Shown here in pieces: positions 25,813 through 39,087 of a stretch of 64,000 nucleotides of DNA. The notes under the pieces are model-generated. The model searched no databases, had not been told where the DNA came from, and was given only the letters and a program-made list of their open reading frames with translations. This DNA comes from Stenopsyche tienmushanensis (Eukaryota > Arthropoda > Insecta > Trichoptera > Stenopsychidae). The position numbers and the translations under genes are program-made. Within the stretch, counting starts at the first letter, position 1. Each line of letters opens with the position of its first letter. Where the stretch lies: assembly GCA_008973525.1 (NCBI GenBank), contig WACJ01000353.1:124001-188000 (forward strand), in the 5' to 3' direction.

Positions 25813-28800
25813 ACACAACTAGACATATGATTTGTATTTATAATGTATAATTATATGTTTAAAAAAACGGGTTTTTTAAAAGGCAAAATTATAATTGAAT
25901 TTTTTAGCTTTGTACGATATTTCGAACTATCGGGTTCATTATCAATGAATCCGATATTTATATATAATAAAAAGCGCGAAAGAAAGAGATAGATAGTAAA
26001 GAAAAGAGAAAATTATAATTTGGATCGACATATCCACAGTTTCGATACCCCTAAGTATACAAAAATATGTTTGTAAATTGTATTGTGAAAGAGATATACC
26101 TTACGCTCGAATACGCTTCCTGAATATCGAGCCTTCATATTTGTCTGGAAAAGCTATCGACAGGTTATATGAGATGTTGTCTTTCATTTACGTGACTAAA
26201 GTAACGACTGCGTTAATTGGCTCGCCCTTATAGAAATATTGCTGACGCATTTGTCAGGCTCTTTGTGGAAAACGCTTTTCCGTACGAACAGCTCTCGCGC
26301 TCGATTTGTTTCTCGCGTAAACCGCTAAATAATTGTATTTTTATGGCATAAGTTTTATTTTAATTTTCATATATATGCTGATTTAATATCGCACACGATG
26401 CAATGATAGATTCAATCGCGAAAATTAAAAAAATAAACGCTGTACTGTGACATTCGATCTCTCGAATCTAAAATGATGCGCGACATTCGACGAAGAGTGC
26501 AATTAGAGATAATAGGGCTCGTCGAAACGCAATTATCGAAAAGTTTTCGTGTTTATTTTTTTTATTCGCCGGAATATGAAAGCTTCCATATACATATAAT
26601 TTAAAGTAGTCTCCCCGTGTTTAACAAAACAACGCCCCGACTGGAACACACGCGGGGGATCGATATTCGTCAAATCGCTCTCCTTCGACGTCGAAGGGTG
26701 CCGAAAAAAATAGGACGTGCTTGCGAGGACGACTAATTAGGTTCCCTCCGAAAGGTTTGTTTCTCTAAGCTGCTATTTTTGTGCGAGAGTACTCATTCGC
26801 GCATTCTCGGAAATAATAACCGAGAACCGGAAACTTTGAGCTTTCGCAACTCGAAAGTCGAGCCGGTGAAATTAATTAGCAAAGTGAGTAATCGTCCTCC
26901 GACGACCTTTCCTTATCTGGGAGGCGATCGCCCGACGGCGTCGCGTTCCAACTCTCTTCGACAAACTCCTCGCTTTTCAACGAAAGAAAAACTAATCACC
27001 GATGCTCCGAATTTACCCCGAAACTATACAATTTGCTCTCCGTAGACGTCCGAATACAACATCTCGATAGGCTACAAAAAAGTGCCATCACGGAACGAAA
27101 GTTTTCAACGGAGACGGTCCTACGTTCCCAACAAATTTGTATCTTTCGACAGTATATTTACAACCATAGCGAGTCTTCGCTTACTCGCGTTCACTCGGTG
27201 TTCCGAATTACAAGCGAAAAATCCTGGCGAATCTTATACTATACGATAAAGAAGCGCAAAAACATAAAAAAATAACGGCGCCGTTGTTCTCATTTGAAAA
27301 CGGGACAAACGCAATGTTTTTTTATCATGCTTACTACTGTTCAATAAAATAAATAATGTTAACAATCCGTCTCGAGATTATGGCAATGCAGCGAGTCGGA
27401 AACTTTCTCGTCATTACGATAAACCCTACTTGTTACCCGAGCAAAATTCCAATTTTATGGATTCTGGCGACTCTCCTACAGTATTGTAACATATAAATTG
27501 TATACTTGGCGACGCAGACAATTTTTATCATTTATTTTTAGAGCATCTAAGCCATTGCAGCCTAAATCCTAGAAGGCGACTTCCGTCGAAGCACTCTCTT
27601 TTATTGTCGGCGTTTTGTTTTTCGATTCGAACGTCACTCTCTCGTCTCTTTTTATAAAATATACTCTTGGAAATGTTAGCTCTCGGAGCAAATTTGAAAA
27701 TGACGAAGTAATCGAGAATTCGACGAGTGCGAACGGACGGGGACACAATTTCAAAAACTGCTCATTAATTTAGTTTTTCTTTGGGCAAACTGAATACAAA
27801 ATCTACACTTTGCGGAGCAAAGTTCGCTCGTAGCTAGCCCCGCCCTTTTTGATTTGTTTCGTTCGTCCATTTCGAGATTGCGAATCTCTTCCTTTCTTTC
27901 CGGATCCGCGTCTACCCCTATCGCTTTTTACTATTCCCATTTCTCTTTGAGAAACGTGGCCCTTTTGTTCCTCCGACAAAGTGAAAGCGCGCTTATTATT
28001 TAAGCAAATCGTTCATTAAACAATAGAAGAAATATATGATATATTTCTACCGAAGCAAATGTTATTAATTTAAAGTACCTTACTTTCGGTTTTTATTTAT
28101 ATCTAGATTTGCATATATTAATTTATTATTCACTATACAATAGATTTTGGATAATAAACCTTAGATTTTTACGAAAATCTATGCGCCAATTTTGGAGGAA
28201 TGCCAGCAGCAAGATGGCGATCATTTGGACACTATTGTTTTAAAGAAATATATTGGTTCTTAAAAATAAATATTTATCTAAATACCATCTGTATTTTTTC
28301 ATTGCAAAACTAGTTTTAACTAGAAATGCGATTCAATGATGTTTGGCTCAGATGAAAAAATATTTAGACTTTTATGCTTTTTGAGGATACATTTGCGAAT
28401 TAGTATTTATGCTTTGATTAAATTCCACAAACGGAGAACAATCGATGCAGATTTTCGTTGTTGTTTAATTTTGATTTGTTAAAGATTTGTTTCTAGAATT
28501 TTTGGGTATTGTCGAGCTTCGGGGGATATGGTATTTTTTTGGGAAAATTGCCGTTCACTTTTTGCCGTTATTATTGAAACGATAAGATATAATGGCATCA
28601 TACTATATGGAAATAAAGCATCTTTGCTCCCGTATTAGCTCCGGTCGAACTGCATATCAACATAGGAAATGCATTATCGCAAAGCCGCGGGGGGTTTCGT
28701 TTCTATGTTAGCTTGTCGGCCTTTAAAGATGATGGATGCGATGGTATAAAATGAGTATAAAATTGCAACGAGCCACATTTCATTCCGGGGTGTCGACGCG

Positions 28801-31205
28801 AACGCATCGTTTATCGTTCGGTGCGAAGATAAAATAACAACGACGATCTGATAAAGTGGGAAATTAGAAATCTATTTTGTTCGGTGAGTTTGCGGAAATT
28901 GAGACGTCAAACGACGCAGTAAACTGGGACGATCGGAAGTCGGCCGTAAAATGTCTCGCCAAAAATGAGATGTAGAGTTTCGGAACAAACGTGTCGGTTG
29001 TAAATAGGGCTAATTGTGCCGAACGGTGATTAAACTGCGTAGGGTGCCTTTATCGCCTTCGGACTCATCATTACAAACGACATGCAAATCGCGCATTACC
29101 ACCCCGAATGCAGTGTTCGGCAGCAAATTGTATTATTACAGCCCCGCGCTGATTCAACAACACAAAATAAAGCTGCGAATGATGAGTGATGAAGTCGGAA
29201 AAATGAAATATGGCGCAAATTGAAAGGAGAAGCTCGAGGGCGCAATTCGTTTGAAGTTTGTCGAGCAGGGGCGGAGCCGGTGTCCGGAAGCGAACGCCAA
29301 AATGCGACTTTTAAAATAAAAGCGAGATTAATAGGTCTCCTTTTTGATTAACGGGAGTGTATAATTCGACGCCGTAATTCAACGGAGGGCCGACGTCAAC
29401 GACCTCGTCGTCTTCGAGGGCCGCCCTCGAGATGGCTGCGGAACGCATGCACCCTTTGCTTAATTAACGCCCATTTTTCTATTTCCCGCTTCCGCTCGTT
29501 CGATTCCGCCCTTCGCCGTCGAGAGCCCGTCCAATTTTAAGGGCTCCTTGCGATTTCTTCTCGCGAATCGAAGAGGACTTCGAGGGGTTCCCCGAGCGAA
29601 AACCGTGTTACGCCGTCGGACGTGGACGTTTTTTAAAAATTCAATCGGGACGCTCCTTTCGATCGAACCGAACCCGACTTGTGCCTCATCAAATTTATTC
29701 GAGTTTTATTTCCTACAATCTTTTCGGCGTCCGATCGATCGACTTTCGACGCATACGCGTGTTCGAATTCGACCGCCATTTTAAAATACGCAGAAGCGTC
29801 GGCGTTCATAGAATAACACGAGCCGAAGAGTGCGTCAATAACGTCCAAAACGCAAGGCGCAATTACCTTTTTCTATTTCGACTATCTATTCTTTCCCATG
29901 TTTGACGAAATTCGTTTTAAATCGGTGTGTGATTACACATTGTCATTGTTCATACTGGAGTTTCTTCTCGAGAAACGTTTGAAATAAATTTTTATTGTAT
30001 AAAGTTAAATTTGTACGTATATTTATAAAATGCTTTACTGTTTTATATTTTGGTTTCTATCAAAATGCATTTTGTTTGGAAGACTTTATTAGGGTTCTAC
30101 ATATGACTTACTTTCAAACTCTTATTTTTGTTTAAGAAACGAAGATACTTCTTGAAATTATTCGTTCAGCCATAAAATATGCATGCTTTCTCATAAAATT
30201 GAAAGATCTCAATAACTCATCTGATAATAGCGATTTTAGAAAATAAATACCATACTTTTCATAATTTTTAGTTATTTTATTGAAATACATATCAATACTA
30301 AGATAACAACATTTTTTTGCTTATGAAAATTTCTTGAAAATCCTCGAGAAATTTGAGAAATGAAATCGAGAACTATAATACATCAAACCCAAACACCAAA
30401 GAACTAAATATTCTGTACTCCTTTTTTTAAATTTCTTGTATCTAATAAACTGAACTGATGATTCGGGGATCGTTCCACACAGTCAATAATAAATGATATT
30501 AAATAACCCAAACGAAGACGATTGTCTTATTTTGCATACCGTTTTTTTGTATGAACAATATATTTTTTCTACATTATTGAATTTTAAAATGAAATACAAT
30601 ACATCGGATAAAATTTGGAAAAAATGTTCTCGGAAATATGTTTATGATTTGGCATATAAACGCAAAGAAATGTTCTCTGTATATTGAACGATTAATAGGG
30701 AACGTGATATGCCAACAATTGCAATACAATTCGTATTATTTTTAGTTCAACAGCTTTCAGTTAAATTTGTCAAAAATATTAGATTTTTCTTTTACTATTT
30801 TAGTCGCCGATGCCGCGTAGGCGTGTTAATGTATTATTATTTTCATAAAAATATTTTCGCATATAAAACATCTAGAAAAAATGTTTTTTTTTTAACAATA
30901 AGCTCTGATTTTTATCGCTCAGTTATAAAGCAATATATTTTTAGATAGTAGTCATGAGACTGCCAGGTCAGCATATTTTCCGAATCCTTTCTGCGTAATA
31001 ATGTTATCAATGCGACGGTCCCGCTTTGAAAAATGTCGTCGCTTATCGGGGATTGGACACGTTTTTTTGGTCGACCGTTCTGATGGTATCGGGGGCTTCG
31101 GACACGACACTGCTTAGATTTGCGATGCTATAAGTTTCGGGAGACGAGGGACTCGGGGGACATTCGGACTGGGAAGATTTGTCGGTCGAAATGACGAGTA
31201 TCCCG

Positions 31206-31232
31206 ACGGTCCCGGTCCCGGTCCCGGTCCCG
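31206..31232. repeat. Short tandem repeat of GGTCCC
   Basis: Four to five hexamer units (GGTCCC) followed by a GC-rich CGTCCGGCCCGCGG tail, in otherwise mixed-composition DNA. No other signal. Confidence 0.7.
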
Positions 31233-32972
31233 TCCGGCCCGCGGCGAGAGAGAACCTGTTGAGCTTCCGTCGCGCTTTCCGAGGCGCAACAGTTTCCTCG
31301 CTCCGATTTCTTATCGACGATCGGCTCCTGTCAATTTTGGGCAGAAGGTCGCGTCACATCGGTCAAAAGTATAGATTCCGTTTCTAAATAAAGCTTCGAA
31401 TCGTTTCGCAGAAGAGATTTAATTTGCGCGTCGCATTGGCCCTCGGTATTTTGCGATAAGGTTCGATTAGTTTGGAAAGCGAGCCGCGGCATCGATTGAG
31501 TCGCTCGACGCGAATCATAATTTGCATAAAATTATCGGCACATATTTTTACACCCTCAACGCCCACAATGAAAAAGTGCGTACTTAATAATAGGGCCATT
31601 AAGAAACAAATCGCGTTCTCGATAAATTAGATACCCCCAAAGTTGCCCGTTGGCACGCGATCCTTGCCGAACCCATTTGTGAAATGTCGTTGTTGCAAAT
31701 TCAACAGGTTTTCGAATCTCCCTGCGACTTGAACGGATGACATATAATATATTTACTTCGACCAATATTTTGATCATAATCGCCTTCTTGCCGAAATTAA
31801 GATTTATTTAGTCGCTTCGAATGTATATTTTCACGAAACAATCGGAATTTAAAAGTTTGCATGAATATTCACAATAAATCGGCACGTGAAAATCATTCGG
31901 TGATAATCGAATCGAGATTTGTATATTTTTCTTAAAAACGATCAATTTGCTTTAATTCGCTTCTTGGAAATAGTCAAATAGTTATCTTAAATTCTCTAGA
32001 GTGTGCTCAAATTCAAAAACTTAGGAAAGTAACGATTTTGATTTTTTAATAATATTCACTTCTCGGGAAATTACAATTATCGATTTCATTTCTCAAGAAT
32101 TCTCCAGAAATTTTCGAGCAATAAAGAAAATTATGTAAAATAAAAAACGATGGCATATAAATATTATCTTATGCATGTCGTTGAAATAAAATAACTAGAA
32201 ATATGGTAAAAATTCAAAATGTATTATTAATATACATATGAATTACACGTTTCTCTTCTTTTTTCATTTCATTAACAATGCAAACGCAACAATTTTGAAG
32301 CGTTGTCAAATCCAAACTACTTTTCTGATGAATTTGTAATGTATCTGTCAGTTTTAAAAAGGACGACGCTCACCGGCCAAACTAAAACTTTTACATCAAA
32401 TATTAAAGTCGAGAAGTATAAACTTTTTACAGATAACGTTGACCGGCGGAACGGAGGTGCAATTAATCCGCATTAAATACAGCAAGAGCTCGCTCAATGC
32501 GGCTGATATTTTACAATAAGTTTTGACGCTCGACGATACGGCATAAACGCAATACGTAAATAATGTGGATGAGTAAAACAGAAAATTGAAAGAAAAAAAA
32601 AATAGACGAAGAAGTTATATCCGCGATGAGGGAGGTTCTTCTTCGTTTGACATTTTTTGTGAAGAAGCCGTCTAATATCCGTTTGCCTTTTTGTATTTCG
32701 TCGAGTAAGCAGACATCGCATCGACGACGCTCCGTCTCGCTTTGAACTTTGAACATTAAAAAAATTAAATCGTGTCGAATAAAACGAAAGTGGCTAACCT
32801 TCTTTAACTGAGCCAATTGAAAGTTCTCTTTCGTCTCATCTCCGGAAGCGCTAGTTTTTTAATATTCGCGTACTTGTCGTTCTACGATTCGTTGCTTGAA
32901 ATATTTTCATCAGTCGTAACTTGCAATAGTTTATTTAATATTTTGCGCATTTTAATTATCCAAGCTTGTTTT

Positions 32973-33069
32973 ACAGGTTTTTCACTTCAAATTGGACACT
33001 TCTTGAGTGTTATGAATAAAAGCGTCCAGTTTGATTTGTAAAACCTCCAATTTGATTTTAAAAACCTGT
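32973..33069. mobile_element. 97-bp foldback derivative of the 21-nt-unit family
   Basis: The left arm ACAGGTTTTTCACTTCAAAT leads into TGGAC. The complement of the right arm is ACAGGTTTTTAAAATCAAAT leading into TGGA. Between them are GTCCAGTTTGATTTGTAAAA units. These are the same termini and units found at 58845-59030 and from 62719, so this is the smallest derivative of one family. Confidence 0.75.
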
Positions 33070-36000
33070 ATTAGCTAATTTGATAATTCGGTCGACATCA
33101 ACGATGGGCTCTTTTGTTTCAGCATCCCTGCTCAGCTTCGCTCGGTGTTTCTTCTCGAAAATAATTTCACGAGAATTTTTCTAAATTTTATCGAGAAACG
33201 ATTCTCTAGAAAATCTTTCGTTCTTCGAGACATTACCGATAAAGATGATTTTGAAATTTCCTTCGTCTCTCTTTGAACTTTGAAATGACAGACGAGCAGT
33301 GATCTCAGTTCAAAGTCCCCCGCGAATGTTATCCCCCAGTAGAATTTTCATACGACGTTTAGCGACCTCCGATTTCCCGGTACTCGCTTTTCTTCGCGGG
33401 TTAAAAATGTTCGTTTCGACATCGTTTAACTCTCATTCGAGAAGATCGTGCGCGATTTCGGTGAATCCCAATAATAGCGCTTACCGTACCCGCAATTTCA
33501 TTCATAAATTTGTAAATATTCGCATATTATTTTTGATATCGTTCGCGTCGAGGACGAAACGAGTCGGCGTTCGTCAATCTGTGAGATGTCGGAGTTTCAT
33601 TTCGCTTCTGTGATGTTCGTTCAGTATTTGCACAGTGAGACCCGATTCGAAAACGGGGTGACATTTTTGAAATATGGACGCGGACGGGGAGCTGACAGAG
33701 ACGATGTGACAATCGGCTCGGAGCGTTTGATATGGGATTTTTTGAAAGTTTCCAGAGTCCACGGAGATAATGCGATGCGCCTCGAGTGAAGCGAGGATGC
33801 GAAGGAGGCGGAGGGCGGAGGGCGCGAGACCGGAGGGAGGAAGGGCATGAGGGCGAGCCGCATCCGGAATCGACCAGCACTCGCGACCAACGCTTCTTTC
33901 CAAAACCACACAGGTATCGATTCATTTTATCAACTTTCGCAACGACACCTTCCATTTCTTCGGCTCCGACGCCACAAATTACCGAATTCATTCGAATAAA
34001 CTAGCTTGAATTATGAAATAACTTTATGTTGAATATAAGCTTAGAGGCTTTCTTCACATTTTAATCTTAATCTTTGTTTAGTTATGCCCCTTGTAACGCA
34101 ATACTCATACTCTTGCACATCATACTTAAAAATAAAAAAATCTCAAATACTGTAAGTAATTTAACACAGGTGCAACAAGGAATATATAAAAAAAACTCGA
34201 ATATCTCAATGCATTGACCAGAACGAAAAAAAAATCTTTAAACGCCTCTCTGTAACATGGGAAAAAAATATTTAAACTGATATCTTCATAACTATATTTG
34301 TGTTATTTCTTTTAAAAATAACTTTTCCGATTTTATCTTAAGGAAAATAAATTTTCATTCAGATCGACTAAACTCGGCTACCTACGCCACCGAAGACTTT
34401 ACGCGTATCTTCGACCGGACGATGTTTCTCGAAGAATCGAAACATCTTACAGTAGATGCAACGACGTTTCTCAGAGCGATAGGGCAGGCTAGGGACCTAC
34501 GTTACAGCGTTTCCCTGCCGCACCCTCTACAAATTATTCCTGTATTTTGGGATAGAATGTTTTTTAAATATCGAAATATAGGGCTTAGATATGCACAGCA
34601 ACAGCACAATCGTTAGTTATTTTCATATCAAATGCCCGATATCGCGAAATTGCTAAATATCAGATTACTAAATAAAACGATAGATATATTGTCCTCTTTG
34701 TGAGCGTAATTTTATCATCAATATTTTTAATTAATTCAAATTTTACTAGCGATTTATATAGTTTTAATTTCCTCGCGAACGAGACCCTCGATCGACAATT
34801 GAATCCTCAATAACCTCATCATAAATCAAACCGTCAGGAAGATTTTGGTCACGCCGGTCTGAAACCGTCGGATGTGTTTCGTTTGAATATATCGAATATT
34901 TTTTGCTCGTCTGACGTATATATTAATAATTATCGTTTCAACCCTCGCCCCGGTCTGTCGACTCGTTTCCGTTGTCCGTCGATTTCCGTCCGCCTCGATA
35001 TTTTTTCTAGGATACCGTAAATATTTTCGACGAAGAAATCGGGACGTCCCGGACGCGACGCGCCTTCGAGTCGGTCTCCCTCTCGACGCGGAGTCGGATC
35101 GATCCGTTCCCGACTCGGATCTTATTGAAATTTCCGGGATCGAGTCCCGACATAGTTTCGGAAGCGTTCGCTCCTTCGATCTGTCGGATCATATGTATTT
35201 AGAGCGCTTTGATGTACGCAACTTCCGGACGTCTCGGACGCGTATCGGGACGGAAAACACGGAGAGAGAACTCCGACCGCTTCGCGTTTTTCCGGCGAGG
35301 CTTCGGTTCGAAAAAAGGTTCTCTTTGAATTTAAAAATGAAGATCGCGTCGCAGAAGGCGGGGAGAATCGAAACCGGGTCAAGGAGAGAAGGGCGAAATA
35401 CTGACGAAGGAAGATTTAGCAAAGATACGACAACAATAGCGCACAAGAGACGCTTCATAATTAACACGATTCTTGCAATCCATATGCATTTCTCACTTTG
35501 TGGGATCTCCGATAATCTGCTAGCATCGCTGTCCCGCCGAGAGTAGACACTGAGACTCGACTGCATTCGCCTTTATTCTTCGCCTCGTTACGTTACTTCA
35601 TTTAAAATAGGAATCATAAAAAATATTAGCTATCTGGAATTTTAATTCGACAAGTGTATAATATTAGGCATGCCTCGTGTAGATTTCGGCTAGTCAATGA
35701 TCGGTCGTAATCGAGTACGACTCTGTGTAATATTATTCAATTCACAATGTTATTATTGTTGCTATTTCTATTATTTTATATGACTTTTAATTTTTTCACA
35801 TACTTTTGTCCTATTAACACACATTGGTGCGTGAGGCATTGAAAGCTTTCGAAGCACGATCGATTTGTGAGAGGAAAATTTAAAAATGTTACAAAAAATT
35901 ATATTCAGGTAGTATCAATCTCGATAATCAACTTCGGAGTCCCGGTCCCGATCGTCAGCGTTCAAGATTTAAAAGCTATCGTGGAGGCGAATTCGCATAC

Positions 36001-37399
36001 AACAGTCCGAGCGCTCGTTGACGAGTGAGATGTCGGTGACGCGTCTATTTCTCGACGTCCTGCTTCAATGGGAAAGGTCAAAGAGTGGATCGGAGGTCCT
36101 TCGTTGATTCCGCAATAATAAATAAATCCCCATTCTCAAAGCCGAAAAAAGCCATTGCAGCTGGTCTATACTGTTGTCGAATCGAAAATATGCATCAGAA
36201 ACTAAAAAGGTAGCAGCCGATTCCGAAGGCGCGGGTCCATCCGCTCCGAGGCAATCTTCGATCGCAATATGTATAAGGATAACCATTTTCAAATTAAATA
36301 CTTTCAATTGCGAATTTTTACCACAGTCACTTTATTTAACAGATTTATCTCCACCTTTTTCGCCACTTGGAGTACTTTTGAAGGAATAAAAACTTTCAAA
36401 GTCGGGACGAAATAGTTCCAGAGTTCGAAGAACTGATTCGCTCTGAGGGTGCTGAATTCCTAATTATTATGGAAACGCTCATCCCTACAACAAACTACGT
36501 GCTATTTGACAATGATAATTTCAAAACTCTAAGCAGACGTTTATTTAACATTTTCTTGTAAGTTATATTTCGACCTAATTTCTTTTATTTCATTTAAATT
36601 CCTTTAGTGACATAACAATAGAATAGTCGTTTAATAAAATTAGGGAATGTTAGATTTTCACTTCTCAAAAAATGAAAAAACGAAATTTTGATAAACAAAA
36701 AAAAATATGTAGAACAGTAAAGAACATATTGCATACAAATATTATTATTTTAGTATGTAATTGAATCAAAGCAACATAGCATATTTCTAATGCACTACAT
36801 TACTTAAAAAACATATGTCATCTAACGTAGAATCTTTACTTTACTTTATTTATTTTTTGGCACCCACCACTTACCACCGTGCCCGCACTGCGACCAGCCT
36901 ACGCCGGTCATCGCAGACGCGCTTGCAATAAAAACGTACGCACCAGGCGTACAAGTCAGGGGGCGTCGCTGGGAACGTTCTCCTGCTCCACAGTGATTGC
37001 TGCAAGTATTTGCAGGGAATGGGGGGTTTGGGCAACTCACTGCCAGTTCTGGAAAGGAGCTAATTTAGTGCGGAAATTAGAGTCTATTATTAAGTCCAGA
37101 ATGCCAGATAGCTGTTTATGAGATTCTACATTTAAACGGAAATTATTCTCCGTAGAATCCTCCTTCCGCGCATTTGCCGTCACACCAGCCAGTAGTGAGT
37201 CTGCGCGTCCTACGGGTCCCGAAGCGGAACCTCTGACTCCCGATCTGCCTCCACGCTCGGACGCGACCATAAAACTTGATCCGCTGTCGTGTCCGTATAT
37301 GTGCGATACGATTGATTGAACAAATGCCTACCATTGACGTCATTCATCCATCGTTTCTACCAAATCTATAAACAAACAACAAGTATCCTCCTTTTTAAC

Positions 37400-37926
37400 T
37401 CTTTTATAACGGGAGCTGACGAGGGCCGGAGATCATCCAGAAGGGATGTGTCTAAAGCAACATTTTATATTAAAATTGGCAAGCCATTCGTGAATCTACA
37501 GGAAACCGCATTCAGCTGCAACTGCAAATCCGGGAGTAGAAGACCCGCCGGAACGGACAGCGCCGCAGCCGAGACGGTCCTATAGGCATTCGCAATCACT
37601 ATCAGAGCACTTTTCTGTCCGGCACGGAAAACTCTGATGAGTCAGACAAATTTATGACTGTGCCGCCTGGAATAGTCATTTACAAACAGTGCAGCATAAA
37701 AAAATAGCATGGCCTTACCGCACATGGCCCATAATGAATCTGATAATACGATGACCCTGCAGAAAGCTTGGTCGGCCTTCGTAACTGCAGATTTGACGTG
37801 TTCCGTGAACCTACACCTCTCCCCCGAGGTTACGCCCAGATAGGACACCGTGGTTTTAAAAGAAATTGGCACATTATGAATTTTGACGGTTGGAGGCTCT
37901 GCGCAGTGACTTGGTTTGTATCGCAC
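37400..37926 (-). pseudogene. R1-clade-like non-LTR retrotransposon ORF2 fragment
   Basis: The minus strand encodes KTTVSYLGVTSGERCRFTEH, then AVTKADQAF (about 37850-37760). Further down, with frame breaks, it encodes ALIVIANAYRTVSAAALSV and AGLLLPDLQLQLNA (about 37590-37490). These match the part after the reverse-transcriptase core in R1/TRAS-like LINEs (the Y-L-G-V block and the A-Y-R-T-V-S block). The copy is 5'-truncated and frameshifted. The adjoining 36840-37300 is unusually GC-rich for its surroundings and may belong to the same insertion, but no motif proves it. Confidence 0.7.
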
Positions 37927-38923
37927 GCGTCATTGCCGGAGCAAATGCAAGATTATTTAGCTCACACCGCTTCGACGGAGACGCGATGGCAATAAATCTA
38001 CATTTTTATATTTATGATATTTCAGTGGCGACGATGCTCAATAAAAGATCGCGTTTAATAAAAAAAGATAATTAAGAATTCAAACACGCATTGCTTTCGT
38101 TCGAGAGCGTTGCACATTAAATGCTTAAAAAGTACGTTAAAATTCCTCATCAGTAGTAGTATATTAATATGTTTAGATTTCTAGAATAATTTCTGTGTGA
38201 CGTTTTGATTATCAGATAAACGAGCAAATTAATCGCATGCGCGCGATAAGATCTGTCACTTCGTTCATTATTTATGTCGCGTTTTTTTTTGCTTTTATGA
38301 GAACCCGCATAAATTTTTCGTCGAGAAAATAAATTGCTATCCCATAAGAAATGCATTCCTACAAGAAAGGAAAGCTTCTCGGAGGAATTTTCCGTAAAGA
38401 ACGAAGCGGAGTCTGCGATGAGTTGACATTCAGCATCGGAGCTCGTTATTTTTTGACGGTTCGATTGGAACTGTCGCAGAGTCGCGCACGCAATATCGCA
38501 TTCGAAGGGAAAATCCCTCGGGTATCGGTTTCCTTTCGTTTCGGTTTAATTATCGTCGTTCGAATCCCGAGGCTCCCAGGGGAGAGCGCGCTCGGCGGAG
38601 GGACTCTCTCTCGGCGCGGAGCCTCCTCCCGCTGATGTCTAAAAATTGATCGCCACGTCGACCGCGAACGCGTTTTCCCATCTAATTAAAAGATTCTCCG
38701 AGAAGATCGATCGGCAGACTCCGAGCGCAAATTCCTCTTCCGTCGGAAGCGAGTCGTTTCCGGCGAAGAGTGAACCGTTGCCCCTTCGCTTCCGGCACTC
38801 CTCTCGCTTTCCGACCGAAAATGCAAAACATCTCGGCTCGCGATCCCGCGACGAACGTTTCGACTCGTGCAAATCTTTCCGTCCGCTCCTTCAAACACTA
38901 ATGCAACGTTCGTCTGTTTCAGA

Positions 38924-39087
38924 ATGCTCGGGGGCGCGGGAGGGCGGCACCTGGCGCGCGGGGGGCGGCGCGGCTCGTCGCCGCCCTCCCCGCGCGCGCC
39001 CCCGCGCCATCGCCGCAGGGCCGTCACGGCCTCCGACCACAAGTCCTGCGCCCTCATCCACACGAGGCTCAAGCTCGGAGACATCAT
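38924..39087 (+). CDS. cac: cac first coding exon (long N-terminus)
   Basis: ATG at 38924 begins [19 protein letters not shown], an Arg/Gly/Pro-rich start of the kind seen in long insect cac isoforms. The exon ends ...LGDI plus AT in phase 2, before donor GTGAGC. The next exon at 45923 supplies G, restoring ATG and an unbroken frame (M-L-A-A-A-Q-E) into [13 protein letters not shown] with a pyrimidine tract sits just before the ATG (38920-38922), so this may be an internal exon following non-coding 5' exons. The alternative start is the ATG at 45972 (MGGP), which corresponds to the short Drosophila form. Confidence 0.75.

Larger units (their letters stand above)
6368..38923. other. About 32 kb between head-to-head Orc4 and cac without a supportable protein gene
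   Basis: AT-rich DNA with many short open frames but no recognisable domain, no conserved exon chain and no long frame. Single supportable items (MITEs, LINE remnants, dispersed repeats, a GC island) are listed separately. Non-coding 5' exons of cac and enhancers could lie here but cannot be identified from one sequence. CpG is abundant rather than depleted, notably as TCGA and TTCGAA. Confidence 0.5.

Noticed and set aside
36840..37300. GC-shifted segment beside the R1-like fragment, considered as LINE ORF1 with a zinc knuckle (CGHGGKW)
   Set aside because: Only one weak Cys/His motif and no consistent frame. It cannot be told apart from chance.
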